Shown piece after piece: positions 1 to 8,518 of a stretch of 64,000 nucleotides of DNA. Below the pieces are notes generated by a model. The model ran no database searches. It worked only from the letters and a program-made list of their open reading frames with translations, and was not told the DNA's origin. The number at the start of each line of letters is the position of its first letter. Positions within the stretch are counted from its first letter, which is position 1. This stretch comes from JAFAXD01 sp051985675 (GTDB taxonomy: Bacteria; Pseudomonadota; Alphaproteobacteria; Rhizobiales; Xanthobacteraceae): assembly GCA_051985675.1 (NCBI GenBank), contig JBPYFJ010000029.1, positions 31,301 through 95,300 on the forward strand. The letters run 5' to 3'. The translations under genes and the position numbers were made by a program.

Positions 1-598
1 GAGCGATAACACCGATCAGCGCGTTTTCTCGCAGGAGTGGGACGGCTAGAGTGGTGCGAATACCAGCTATCTTTTGAAATTCAATCTTCGTGAACTCCGG
101 ATCCGCCAATACGTCCGGAGTATGGACAATCTTGCGTTCGAGGATGGTTCGTCTAATGGTCGAGCCTCGCCCTGACTCAACCACGTTGTCCTTCATAAAC
201 TCGGTGACCTCAGGCGAGTACCCATAGCTTGCGACCCGGCCGTAGCCCGTGGCTGACGGACGATAGATCGCCGCCGCGTCCGCCTCGCACAGCCGCGCCG
301 CTGATTCGGTAAGCGTGTCGAGCACTGCCTGCAGATCGAAGGTCGAGCGACTAATCGCCTTCAGCACATTAGCCGTGGCGGCTTCGCGCTCGTGCGCTTC
401 GGCCAAAGCACGCTTTAGCGTGATGGTGTCGTCTGGGGTGGCCGATGCTTCGCGCCGCGCCCGCGGCTTTGGGTCTGGCTTCGTTGCCGATCCCGCCGCC
501 GACACATCCTTGCGTACAGAGCGCGCTTTATTCTTCGCGCGTTCCGAGCGCGTCCGGCCCCGTTTGAGGCCCTTTGCCTTAGACTCCCCCCGCCTCAT
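1..598 (-). CDS. GAF-domain signalling protein, C-terminal part outside window
   Basis: Reading leftward from an ATG at 598, an open frame runs off the left edge, giving about 199 residues. Residues 1-60 are rich in Lys, Arg, Ala and Ser and look disordered. A short helical, coiled-coil-like stretch (KRALAEAHEREAATANVLKA) leads into a GAF domain from about residue 85, with the family-like segments VLDTLTESAARLCEADAAAI and AVPLLRENALIGVIA. In this bacterial group such N-termini usually precede further GAF domains and a histidine kinase or nucleotide-cyclase output domain, but the output domain lies outside the window. A small-molecule or redox sensing role is inferred from the family only. Confidence 0.8.
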   Translation of the reverse strand, partial: MRRGESKAKGLKRGRTRSERAKNKARSVRKDVSAAGSATKPDPKPRARREASATPDDTITLKRALAEAHEREAATANVLKAISRSTFDLQAVLDTLTESAARLCEADAAAIYRPSATGYGRVASYGYSPEVTEFMKDNVVESGRGSTIRRTILERKIVHTPDVLADPEFTKIEFQKIAGIRTTLAVPLLRENALIGVIA

Positions 599-824
599 CT
601 GTCGTCGCCCGAGACAGTGTTGGTCGGAATGCGAATCTAGCACACCTCTAGCTGCTCAGCACATGCGTCGGAGCGTCCCGCCCGCGACAGCAGAACCTAC
701 AACACACTCGTTTCGCGTCTGCGAGGCCCAGAGGCGCCTGTGATCTAGGTCACACATCTCGATGTACGAAGCATGGGAGCATTTCGGCACCGCCCTTGGC
801 GCGATCATTGAACGGGAGGATGCA

Positions 825-1088
825 ATGGCAACGCTGGCAGTTCAACTTACGATTGGTGATTACGCGAAATGGCGACCAGTCTTCGACAAACATAAATCGT
901 TGCGAACCAAAGCTGGCATGAAATCCGAGCATGTATATCGCAGCGCAGAAAATCCGAAAGAAATCATTATTTGGTTTGATGTTGAAGACATAGCAAAGGC
1001 GCGCGCAGGAATAGCAAGCCAAGAGATTAAAAGCGCGATGCAAGAAGCAGGCGTGGTCGGCCCTCCCAAAGTTCACAGCGTGAGCTAG
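825..1088 (+). CDS. small ABM/cyclase-like alpha-beta barrel protein
   Basis: An 87-residue protein resembling the small dimeric alpha-beta barrel proteins annotated as antibiotic biosynthesis monooxygenase or cyclase. It has an N-terminal strand (MATLAVQLTIGDYAKW), a middle strand EIIIWFDV and a C-terminal segment ending in VVGPPKVHSVS. The ATG at 825 is preferred over an upstream in-frame ATG at 762 because GGGAGGA lies 6-12 bases before it and the homology-like part begins there. No catalytic residues can be assigned. It stands alone, upstream of a secreted SnoaL-like protein in the same direction. Function unknown. Confidence 0.75.
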   Translation: MATLAVQLTIGDYAKWRPVFDKHKSLRTKAGMKSEHVYRSAENPKEIIIWFDVEDIAKARAGIASQEIKSAMQEAGVVGPPKVHSVS

Positions 1089-1165
1089 CGCTATCGCAGC
1101 CAGCCACCAAAACGCATCAGCGAGGCCCCTGAGTTGCCGGGCGGGCCTAAGTGCGGAGCAACTCC

Positions 1166-1648
1166 ATGAAATCGCTGCAATGGACTTTGGCGATCGTCGC
1201 AATTGCGTTCGTGGTACCGGCATCCGCCCAATTGGTTGACCCAGGTCTGATATCAGGGGTCGACCGCATAGCTGCGGCGTTCACGGACGGTTTTAAAAAG
1301 CAAGACGCCTCTGCCGTCGCGGAGGCGTTCACAGTAGATGGAGTGCTGCTCTCACAGTCGCCTAGCGGTGCTGTCAACTCTGGCACTCAAGCAATCGCCC
1401 AGCGCTATGACGGTCTCTTCAAACTCGGCGCCAACAGCATAAATATAACGCGAAGCCAACTCACGCAGCTCGGGAACGATATCGCGATTGCGTTGGGTGA
1501 GTACCAAATCACAGGTAAGGGGCAAAGTGGTCCAATCAAAATTGATGGCGATTGGAGTGCAACGTATGTGTATGTGCGTGACGCCGGCACTTGGAGGATC
1601 AAGCTTTTGAATGTCATTCCGAAGGCTGCGATGCCGGGCACTAGATAA
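1166..1648 (+). CDS. secreted SnoaL/NTF2-like protein
   Basis: A 160-residue protein with a clear signal peptide (Lys, hydrophobic core, cleavage near PASAQ at residues 19-23). The mature part has the NTF2-like cone-fold pattern of DUF4440/SnoaL proteins: an N-terminal helix with AAAFTDGFKKQDASAVAEAF, the strand VDGVLLSQSP, and C-terminal strands ending in GTWRIKLLNVIP. The ATG at 1166 is chosen over an upstream GTG at 1151 because a GCGGAG site lies 8 bases in front and the signal peptide starts there. Such proteins are often ligand-binding or isomerase-like, but no activity can be read from the sequence. Probably periplasmic. Confidence 0.8.
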   Translation: MKSLQWTLAIVAIAFVVPASAQLVDPGLISGVDRIAAAFTDGFKKQDASAVAEAFTVDGVLLSQSPSGAVNSGTQAIAQRYDGLFKLGANSINITRSQLTQLGNDIAIALGEYQITGKGQSGPIKIDGDWSATYVYVRDAGTWRIKLLNVIPKAAMPGTR

Positions 1649-1709
1649 TACGCTGATCCACTCCAATTCACGCTGCCCGCACCACCCAGCCTAGCGCCTG
1701 GAGGCTCAC

Positions 1710-2735
1710 ATGGACGCCAAAACGGTCCAATCGGTTACGCCGGAGCACATCATGCAGGTCGGGCTCGGGTTTTGGGCATCCAAGACCCTGCTCAGCGCCA
1801 TCGAGTTGGAGCTATTCACTCAGCTGGCCAAGCAGCCAGCCACGCTCGGAGAGGTACAGAATCGGCTCGCGCTGCATCAACGGTCCGCGCAGGATTTTCT
1901 CGACGCATTGGTAGCACTCGGGTTTCTTGACCGCAAAGAAGGCGTGTATCGCAACACGGCGGCAACCGAGCTATTCCTCGACAAGGCGAAGTCCTCATAT
2001 ATCGGCGGCATGCTTGAAATGGCGAATGGGCGCTTGTTCGCGTTCTGGAACGGCCTCACGGAAGCACTCCGCACCGGCAAGCCACAAAACGAAGCCAAAG
2101 GCGGCGGCAAGTCCCTCTTCGAGGCAATCTATGCCGAGCCGGCGCGGCTCAGGGAATTCGCCAAGGCAATGACTGGCATGAGCCACCCAACCAATCTTGC
2201 GATCGCCCAGCAATTTCCCTGGGCCGATTACAAGAGCTTCGTCGACGTCGGGGCCGCACAGGGCGATCTGGTGGTCCAGGTGGCGCGTGCACATCCGCAT
2301 CTGGCCGGCCTCGGTTTCGACCTACCCGAACTCGGGCCGATCTTCAGTGACTATGTGGCGGAGAACGGTCTAAGCGGTCGGGTCCGATTTGCGCCCGGCG
2401 ATTTTTTCAGCACGCCAATTCCGAAGGCCGACGTGGCGATAACGAGCCGGATTTTGCACGATTGGGATCTTGCGCAAAAGAAGACGCTCATCGGCAAGGT
2501 GTATGATGCGCTTCCCGCCGATGGTGCGTTGATCGTCGTCGAATCGGTCATAGATGACGACCGATGCAATAATACGTTCGGCCTCCTTATGAGCCTCAAT
2601 ATGCTGATCGAAACCCAGGGTGGATTTGACTATACTGGCGCCGACTGCATAGGCTGGATGAAAGAATGCGGATTTCGCAAAGCCTATGTGGAACACTTGA
2701 TCGGCCCGGATTCAATGGTTGTTGGGATTAAATAG
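1710..2735 (+). CDS. SAM-dependent O-methyltransferase, COMT-like
   Basis: A 341-residue class I methyltransferase of the plant-COMT / hydroxyindole O-methyltransferase family. Residues about 10-100 form the dimerisation and winged-helix region (HIMQVGLGFWASKTLLSAIE; AQDFLDALVALGFLDR). The SAM-binding motif I is FVDVGAAQGDL near residue 176. The family motif with the catalytic-type His is RILHDWDLAQKK near residue 247. Length is normal for the family. The substrate is probably a phenolic or polyketide hydroxyl, but specificity cannot be deduced. The ATG at 1710 follows GGAGG with a short spacer (CTCAC). No biosynthetic partner genes are next to it. Confidence 0.88.
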   Translation: MDAKTVQSVTPEHIMQVGLGFWASKTLLSAIELELFTQLAKQPATLGEVQNRLALHQRSAQDFLDALVALGFLDRKEGVYRNTAATELFLDKAKSSYIGGMLEMANGRLFAFWNGLTEALRTGKPQNEAKGGGKSLFEAIYAEPARLREFAKAMTGMSHPTNLAIAQQFPWADYKSFVDVGAAQGDLVVQVARAHPHLAGLGFDLPELGPIFSDYVAENGLSGRVRFAPGDFFSTPIPKADVAITSRILHDWDLAQKKTLIGKVYDALPADGALIVVESVIDDDRCNNTFGLLMSLNMLIETQGGFDYTGADCIGWMKECGFRKAYVEHLIGPDSMVVGIK

Positions 2736-2791
2736 GCCGCACACAGCAAACAATTCTGGCTCCTGCCGCGTCAAGGAGATGGAGGTGTGTC

Positions 2792-2893
2792 TTGGCTGAT
2801 TTAGAAGACAACATCGTCACAAGCTCCGATGGTCTGGCCGCGCTGTACAAGCAACCGATGGAGCAGATCGCCACAAAAGACCGGACTATGTGA
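2792..2893 (+). pseudogene. possible N-terminal remnant of a PNPOx-type flavin protein
   Basis: A 33-codon frame starts at a TTG (2792) with a good GGAGATGGAGG site upstream and stops at TGA 2891-2893. The peptide contains DGLAALYKQPMEQIATKDR, reminiscent of the N-terminal ALYGEPSERAVRK-type motif of pyridoxamine 5'-phosphate oxidase-like FMN proteins, which are normally about 200 residues. Nothing recognisable follows, so this would be a truncated remnant. It could also be chance similarity. It lies just before the 3' end of the opposite-strand amidase. Confidence 0.3.
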
Positions 2894-2908
2894 ACGCCGC
2901 AGGCCGCA

Positions 2909-4309
2909 TTAGGCTGGGTTGGGAGGCGTCTTGATGGGATTGAGCGTTTCGTAAGCGCGAGCGACGCGAAGCACAAGGTCGTCGCGATATTTTGCAGCTA
3001 CGATCTGCAAGCCAACTGGCAATCCGGCTGCCGTGAAGCCACAGGGGATTGAGGCTGCTGGCTGTTGCGTCAAGTTGAACGGATAGCTGAACGGCGTCCA
3101 ATGCATCCAATTGGACTGGTCGGTGCCCTTCGGGGCTATGCGGTTAACCTCGAATGCTGGGATCGGAAGTGTCGGCGTAAGCAGCACGTCGTAGGTCGTG
3201 TGAAATACGTTCATGTGATGGCCGAGCGCCGCGCGTTCGTTGGTCGCGGCGATGTAATCCATATGTGGGATTCTCTCACCCTCGTTCGCGATAGCCGACA
3301 AGCCGGGATCGAGATAATGGCGCTTCTCCGCCGAAATACTCCGAAGCAGATTGGCCGCGCCGGTATACCAATGTGCCTTGAACGTATCGAACGGGCTGGA
3401 GAACCCGGGATCGCGTAGTTCAACGATCGCACCAACTTCCGCCAAAGCCTGCGCTGCACGCTCAACTAGTTTGGCGATGTCGGCATCGACTTGCACATAA
3501 CCAAGCGTGACGCTGAGCGCGATACGCAGACCTGCGACACCGGCGTCGAGCCCGGTGGAGAAATCTTGCTGCATGTCGGGCAGTGCGTACCAGTCTCGTT
3601 GATCGGGGCCTGACATGACGGTCAACATTCGCGCGGCGTCAGCCACGTCGGCGGTTAACGGGCAGAGATGAGCGATCGTGCCGAATGGGCTCAGCGGATA
3701 GGCCGGTACCTGACCGAATGTCGGTTTAAAGCCGAACGCCCCGGAGAAGCCTGCTGGAATACGGATCGAGCCGCCCCCGTCCGTGCCGAGATGCAGGCAG
3801 CCCATTCGGAATGCTGCAGCCACGGCCGCTCCCCCACTCGAGCCGCCAGAGGTCATCTCCGAATTCCAAGGATTGCGTGTGATACCGGTGAGCGGGGAAT
3901 CACAGACACCCTTCCAACCGAACTCCGGCGTTGTGGTTTTGCCTATGATCACCGCGCCGGCTTCGCGCAGTCGTGCAGTCGCTGGCGCGTCCTAATCCCA
4001 TTGCTGTGCCCGATCGACGATGCACGAGCCGCGCAAGGTTGGCCAATCCTTGGTGAGGATCAGATCCTTGACCGTCGTCGGCACACCGTCGATGTCGCTT
4101 AGCGGCTCTGTTCGAGACCAGCGGATTGCTGACTGCCGTGCGGATGCGAGCGCACGTTCCTGATCGATCAGGCAGAAAGCGTTATACCGAGAGTTCAGCC
4201 GTTCGATCCGGCGTAACACCGCTTGCGTGGCTTCGACCGGCGAAGCTTTTCCGCCGCGGTACATCCACACCAAATCGCCACCGGTGGCATCGGCCAGATC
4301 CTGCGTCAT
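2909..4309 (-). pseudogene. amidase (amidase-signature family) interrupted by an in-frame TAG
   Basis: The two halves are in the same reading frame, separated only by TAG at 3994-3992. Residues 1-105 contain the catalytic lysine region GVPTTVKDLI. After the stop the frame continues DAPATARLREAGAVIIGKTT, then the SSGG region (TSGGSSGGAAVAAAF), the nucleophile region TDGGGSIRIPAGFSG and a normal C-terminus. Family members commonly have an acidic residue where the stop lies (a WDED.A-type sequence), so a GAG-to-TAG change is the simplest explanation. The lysine is separated from both serines, so neither half should work alone. The start is MTQDLADA at 4309 rather than an upstream in-frame ATG at 4351. 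It would hydrolyse amides; substrate unknown. Confidence 0.85.
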
Positions 4310-4456
4310 GCTCGATAGAAATCGCAACTTCCGCCGGTTGGCAATTTGCAATTTTCAGGGAAACGTGCCGTTTAGGTCAAAAACTTAGGACGTCATTTGG
4401 TAGTTTCCGACCGACATCCGGCAATGGCGGGCCAAGGCCATTGCGCGGGGAGCGGG

Positions 4457-4528
4457 GGGGAGCCATTGGCAGATATCGCGCGAACGTTTGGAGCCGCCCA
4501 CACAATGATTATGAGGCTTCGAACGTAG
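4457..4528 (+). pseudogene. possible HTH remnant of a site-specific recombinase
   Basis: The frame ending at TAG 4526-4528 reads GEPLADIARTFGAAHTMIMR, which has the form of the C-terminal helix-turn-helix of serine resolvases and invertases (typically ...IARxFGVSxxTVxR). No upstream catalytic domain is intact in this frame. The fragment is short, so chance similarity cannot be excluded. Confidence 0.3.
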
Positions 4529-4903
4529 GCAAAATGCAAATTTGCGCGTTGAATTATCGAGGGCCTTTTTCGATTTGAATCCCGCGCTCCCGAACTCGTT
4601 TGTTCGCGGCCCTCCAGCCTCCTTGCTATGTCGCTTCCAGGTTGAATGTCATTGGGCGGTGGCGGGCGAACGATTTCGCCGCTCGCAAAAAGTTGTTGAC
4701 ATAAAATAAGCAAAACGTATCGGGGACTGCAGTCTGCTCAATGAGGGGCGCTTTCATGAGGCGATCCTGGAGCGGAGCAGACCAGCGGCGTCCGAGAACG
4801 CCTGGTTCGCAGCCAGGATCCCAGGGGGCCCGGGGAGAACCGCCAAGGCCGGCACCATGACCGGTTACGGAAGCGACCTCCGGCCAAAAATCGCCGCCGT
4901 GGA

Positions 4904-5014
4904 GCGCCGAACGGCGCCAACGCACCCGATCGCAAGGGTGCGTTCCGCGCCTTGAGCGCGGACAGAAATATTGCTTAGCGCCGTCTCGGCGCTCCACTCC
5001 CCTTATTGTGGGGA
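4904..5014. other. array of five consecutive hairpins
   Basis: Five perfect stem-loops follow one another. They are GCGCCG/CGGCGC (4904-4917), AACGCACCC/GGGTGCGTT (4919-4944), TCCGCGC/GCGCGGA (4944-4962), AGCGCCG/CGGCGCT (4977-4993) and TCCCC/GGGGA (4998-5014). None is followed by a clear T-run. It may be a structured RNA, a transcription attenuator in the TctC leader or a repeat element. Confidence 0.6.
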
Positions 5015-5234
5015 CGGAAAAAGAGAACGAAGGGCGGCCCGGCGCCCAGTTTCACCGGGATGCGGAGCGTTGGCTGATCAGCCGGGCTGTTTGAGGTTGT
5101 GAACAAACAAAGCGCGGCCACACAATGACGCGTCGCCGCGCCCCAACCTATTCTGCAGGGTCCACGCGGTTGCTTTCGCGGCGCGGCGGACGGAAGATCG
5201 CCGGAACAAACACGGCCGAACGGGGAGAACGCGC

Positions 5235-6206
5235 ATGCAGCCTGGGACAAAGTTGATTGCGGCCGCTGCCGCGCTTGCTGCCGTGGCGGTTCCACAACAA
5301 GCGTCAGCCCAAACCTACCCGACGCAGGACCTGCATTTCATCTGCGCCTTTGCGGCCGGCAGCGGCGCCGACATTATTGTGCGCTACTTCTCCGAAAAGC
5401 TGCGCCCGCTCGTGGGCCGTTCGATCATCGTCGAAAACAGGGTCGGGGCGATCGGCAATCTCGCGACCGAATATGTGGCGCGCTCCAAGCCCGACGGGCA
5501 CGTGATCTACGTCACCGGCGCGAGCGGGGTCGCCGCCAACATGCACATCTTCAAGAACCCGTCGGTCGATGTCGGCAACGCGCTGCAGGTAGCGGCAACC
5601 ATCAACAAGGCGACCATGATGCTCGGCGTGCGCGCCGACGCACCTTGGAAGAGCGCGCCCGAGCTTGCGGCCGCGATGAAACTCAAGGGTGACAAGGCGA
5701 GCTACGCGATCGCCAATCCGACCTCGAAAGTGCTCGGCGCGTTGTTCAAGGAACGAGCGGGCCTGCAATCGGTCGAGGTCGGCTATCGCACCGGTGCCGA
5801 CTTCCTCAACGATCTTTATGGCGGCAACATCGACTACGCCATTCCAGACAACATCCAGGCGATGGCGCAGTCGCGCGCCGGCCGCATGCGCATCCTTGCG
5901 GTCGGCGCGGCGACCCGCATGCAGAGCGCGCCGGATCTTCCGACCATGACGGAGCTCGGCTATCCGATGGACGTGCGCACCTGGTGGGCGGCGCTGGTGC
6001 CGTCCGCGACGCCGCGGCCGACTATCGATCAGCTTAACGCATGGTTCAGCCAGGTGGTCGCGACCGAGGAAACGAAGACGTTCCTGGCCGGAATTGCGAG
6101 CGATCCCTGGATCAGCACGCCCGAGCAGGGCCAGGCGTTTTTCCGTGAGCAGATCAAGGACTGGGGCGATTACGTTCGGCTGGCTAAGATTGAGCCGCAG
6201 GGTTAG
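5235..6206 (+). CDS. TctC/Bug-family periplasmic solute-binding protein
   Basis: A 323-residue substrate-binding protein of the tripartite tricarboxylate transporter (Bug) family, which captures carboxylates in the periplasm. A signal peptide covers residues 1-25 (cleavage near ASAQ). The family fold is shown by FAAGSGADIIVRYFSEKL, IVENRVGAIGNLATEYVARS followed by PDGH, YGGNIDYAIPD in the middle and MRILAVGAATRMQSAPDLPT near residue 225. The length is typical. No TctA or TctB membrane genes are adjacent, which is common for this expanded family, so it must use membrane components elsewhere or act in sensing. GGGGAGAACGCGC precedes the ATG. A strong inverted repeat follows the stop. Confidence 0.9.
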   Translation: MQPGTKLIAAAAALAAVAVPQQASAQTYPTQDLHFICAFAAGSGADIIVRYFSEKLRPLVGRSIIVENRVGAIGNLATEYVARSKPDGHVIYVTGASGVAANMHIFKNPSVDVGNALQVAATINKATMMLGVRADAPWKSAPELAAAMKLKGDKASYAIANPTSKVLGALFKERAGLQSVEVGYRTGADFLNDLYGGNIDYAIPDNIQAMAQSRAGRMRILAVGAATRMQSAPDLPTMTELGYPMDVRTWWAALVPSATPRPTIDQLNAWFSQVVATEETKTFLAGIASDPWISTPEQGQAFFREQIKDWGDYVRLAKIEPQG

Positions 6207-6226
6207 CGCGCTTTAAGAAAAAAGAG

Positions 6227-6268
6227 CCAGAGCGCTCTCCGAACCACCCCCCTCGGAAAGCGCTCTGG
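6227..6268. terminator. inverted repeat between convergent genes, probable bidirectional terminator
   Basis: The arms 6227-6242 (CCAGAGCGCTCTCCGA) and 6253-6268 pair over 16 bp with one mismatch around a C-rich loop. An A-rich run precedes it on the + strand (AAGAAAAAAGAG), which is a T-run for leftward transcription. It lies between the stops of the converging TctC-type and RlpA genes. Confidence 0.75.
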
Positions 6269-6284
6269 CCACCCCCCCAAAAAA

Positions 6285-6812
6285 CTACTCAACGACGTCG
6301 AGCTTGACCTTGGCGACACCCTTGCCGGTCATCCCCAGCGATTCAGCCGCCGAGTGCGAGACGTCGACCACGCGCCCGGGAACGAACGGGCCGCGGTCGT
6401 TGACACGCACCGTCACCGACTGCCCGGTGGCAACATTGGTGACGCGTAATTTGGTTCCGAACGGCAGCGTGCGATGCGCGGCGGTGAACTCGCTCGGATT
6501 GAACGCTTCGCCGCTCGCGGTCCTTGCGCCGCTAGAATAGTAGCTCGCCATTCCCGACGACGCCGACGCATCGAGCGACGCCTCTCTGGTGGCGAGCGGT
6601 GAATGCCGCTTGTGCAAGGCCGCCTGCCGGCTCTGCGGCTGATAGTTTGCCACCGGCGCCTGCGCGCAGGCCGCAAGCCCCGCTCCGATCAGCAAAACGG
6701 CGACCAGCCGGGCCCCAGCCGTGCCTCGGCCGCGCCAAATCCGTTCCCCAAAACGGTGACCTGTCGCGCTCAACCCGACGCGCGAGTAGTTCAAATCGTT
6801 GACGCTGAACAT
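6285..6812 (-). CDS. rlpA: RlpA-family septal ring lytic transglycosylase-like lipoprotein
   Basis: A 175-residue protein with a hydrophobic segment and lipobox (GAGLAAC, Cys49) followed by the double-psi beta-barrel of RlpA: GMASYYSSGARTASGEAFNP, AAHRTLPFGTKLRVTNVATG and VRVNDRGPFVPGRVVDVSHS. The Asp in NDRGPF and the His in AAHRTLPFG are the family's catalytic-type residues. No SPOR domain follows, as in many short alphaproteobacterial RlpA proteins. It should act on denuded peptidoglycan from the outer membrane. An internal start nearer the signal peptide is possible because residues 1-34 are not signal-like. It is single and convergent with the TctC-type gene. Confidence 0.88.
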   Translation of the reverse strand: MFSVNDLNYSRVGLSATGHRFGERIWRGRGTAGARLVAVLLIGAGLAACAQAPVANYQPQSRQAALHKRHSPLATREASLDASASSGMASYYSSGARTASGEAFNPSEFTAAHRTLPFGTKLRVTNVATGQSVTVRVNDRGPFVPGRVVDVSHSAAESLGMTGKGVAKVKLDVVE

Positions 6813-6985
6813 GCTTGTACCCCCACGCGACGCAATCCGACAGTCAATGAGGGCAGAACCGTGACCCGACGGCTGCCGCGCGGGGGATGATCGTTTGAAT
6901 GTATTTGGATGTGATTAATTTGCCACAGCGAACGTGGTTAAGAACAGGTTTCGGGCCGGAATCGGCCGGCGAATCGGGCGTTTAT

Positions 6986-8485
6986 TCAGCGCAAAATGGC
7001 GGCCTCGATCGCACTGTGCTCCTTCAACGGGAGCTCCCGCATGACCAGAATCGCCAACAGTGCGCCGACAAATCCGAGGCCGGCAGCAGCAAAGATCCAG
7101 CGGAAGATCGCCGGGAAATTCGCGCCGCTCCTGGTGAGGTCGCCGCCGATGCCCTGCAGGTCGCCGCTCGCATGCATCTGTCCAAACAAAATGGCGCCGA
7201 AGATCGCGACCGCGACCGTGCCGGCGAGCGATCGCATGAACACCATCACGCCGGTCGCGGTGCCGAGCTGCCCGCCGGGCGCGGCGTTCTGCACGCAGTT
7301 GGTCGCGATCGGCAGGACCGTGCCGAACCCGGCGCTTGTCAGCATCAGCAATAGCTCGACCGCTGCCAGCGGCAACCCCTGCGGATCGATGCTCATCGCC
7401 GCGACGGCGGCGCTCGCTACCACGAGCCCGGCGACCGGCAGGCGCTTGTAGTGCGTCACGCTCGCCATCAGGCGACCGGCGATGGAGGCGCCGATGGCGG
7501 TCCCGACCATGAGCGGGATCAGCATGACGCCCGACATGCTCGGGGTGAGCGCGCGCACGGTCTCGAAATAGATCGGCGTGAAGATCATCAATCCGACCGA
7601 CGTGCCGGTGCCGAGCGCAGCGGCGAGGGTGGCGGTCAGGATGACCTGATTGGCGAGCACCGACACCGGCAGCAGCGGCTCGGGCGCGCGGTGCTGCCGC
7701 GCGAAGAATAGCACTGCAAAGAGCACGAAGACCGCGGCAAGGCCGGCGATCGGAAGCGAGGTCCACGCGTAGGCTATGCCGCCCCAGTTCAACATCAGCA
7801 TCAGCGCGAGCGTCGCCACAACCAGCAGAGCCGCGCCGAAAATGTCGATCCGGTGATGCTGGCGGTCGACCGGCAGCTTGCGCAACAGCGAGTACATCGG
7901 CAGCAGAGCCAGAAGCCCGATCGGCGGATTGATCCAGAAGATGAGCGACCAATGCAGGTGCTGGGCGACGGACCCGCCGAGCAGCGGCCCGGCCAGGCTC
8001 GCGATCACGAACACCCCTGAAATGTAGGCCTGGTAGCGCGGCCGCTCCTTGGGCGAAATGACATCGCCGATCACCGTCTGCGACAGCGAGATCAGGCCGC
8101 CGCCGCCCAGCCCCTGGAACGTTCGCGCGATGATCAGCACCAGCATGGTTTGCGACAATGCGCACGCGATCGAACCGGCGACGAATACGCCGACCGCAAC
8201 CAGCAAGGTGCTGCGCCGGCCGTAGAGGTCGCTCAGCTTGCCGTAGATCGGCGTGACCACGGTTGCGGCCAACAGATAGGCGGTGACCACCCAGGTGAGT
8301 TGCTGGGCATCGCCGAGCGCACGGCCGATCGTCGGCAACGCCGTCGAGACGATGGTCTGATCGAGCGCCGCGATCAGGGTCGCGAGCAATACGCACAGCA
8401 CGATGATGCGTATCTCGTGCTGCGTCAGCGCAGGCGACGGGTGAGCGGTGGCGCGGGACGTCGCGGCGTCGGACAAGTCGGTCAT
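6986..8485 (-). CDS. MFS drug/proton antiporter, DHA2 (EmrB/QacA) type
   Basis: A 499-residue integral membrane protein with about 14 hydrophobic segments, the pattern of the DHA2 14-TMS family. The first helix has the family motif LDQTIVSTALPTIGRAL. The cytoplasmic loop motif is YGKLSDLYGRRSTLL, and motif C-like TFQGLGGGGLISLSQTVIGD follows. The C-terminal cytoplasmic tail ends EHSAIEAAILR. It is predicted to export hydrophobic toxic compounds in exchange for protons. No membrane-fusion partner is next to it. It follows PPK2 by 33 bp and is probably the last gene of the LapA-ATPase-PPK2-MFS run. Confidence 0.9.
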   Translation of the reverse strand: MTDLSDAATSRATAHPSPALTQHEIRIIVLCVLLATLIAALDQTIVSTALPTIGRALGDAQQLTWVVTAYLLAATVVTPIYGKLSDLYGRRSTLLVAVGVFVAGSIACALSQTMLVLIIARTFQGLGGGGLISLSQTVIGDVISPKERPRYQAYISGVFVIASLAGPLLGGSVAQHLHWSLIFWINPPIGLLALLPMYSLLRKLPVDRQHHRIDIFGAALLVVATLALMLMLNWGGIAYAWTSLPIAGLAAVFVLFAVLFFARQHRAPEPLLPVSVLANQVILTATLAAALGTGTSVGLMIFTPIYFETVRALTPSMSGVMLIPLMVGTAIGASIAGRLMASVTHYKRLPVAGLVVASAAVAAMSIDPQGLPLAAVELLLMLTSAGFGTVLPIATNCVQNAAPGGQLGTATGVMVFMRSLAGTVAVAIFGAILFGQMHASGDLQGIGGDLTRSGANFPAIFRWIFAAAGLGFVGALLAILVMRELPLKEHSAIEAAILR

Positions 8486-8518
8486 AATGGCGAAGGGTCT
8501 GCGGTTTACGGCACCGCC

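Larger units (their letters stand above)
4352..5234. other. gene-poor stretch with a recombinase-like remnant and a hairpin array
   Basis: No convincing intact gene is visible. The part at 4400-4530 carries a recombinase HTH-like fragment. The part at 4735-4900 has open frames on both strands but nothing recognisable. The part at 4904-5014 is a row of hairpins. The part at 5020-5234 is the leader of the TctC-type gene, ending in a GGGGAGA ribosome binding site. The stretch looks like an old insertion or deletion scar next to the broken amidase. Confidence 0.6.
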
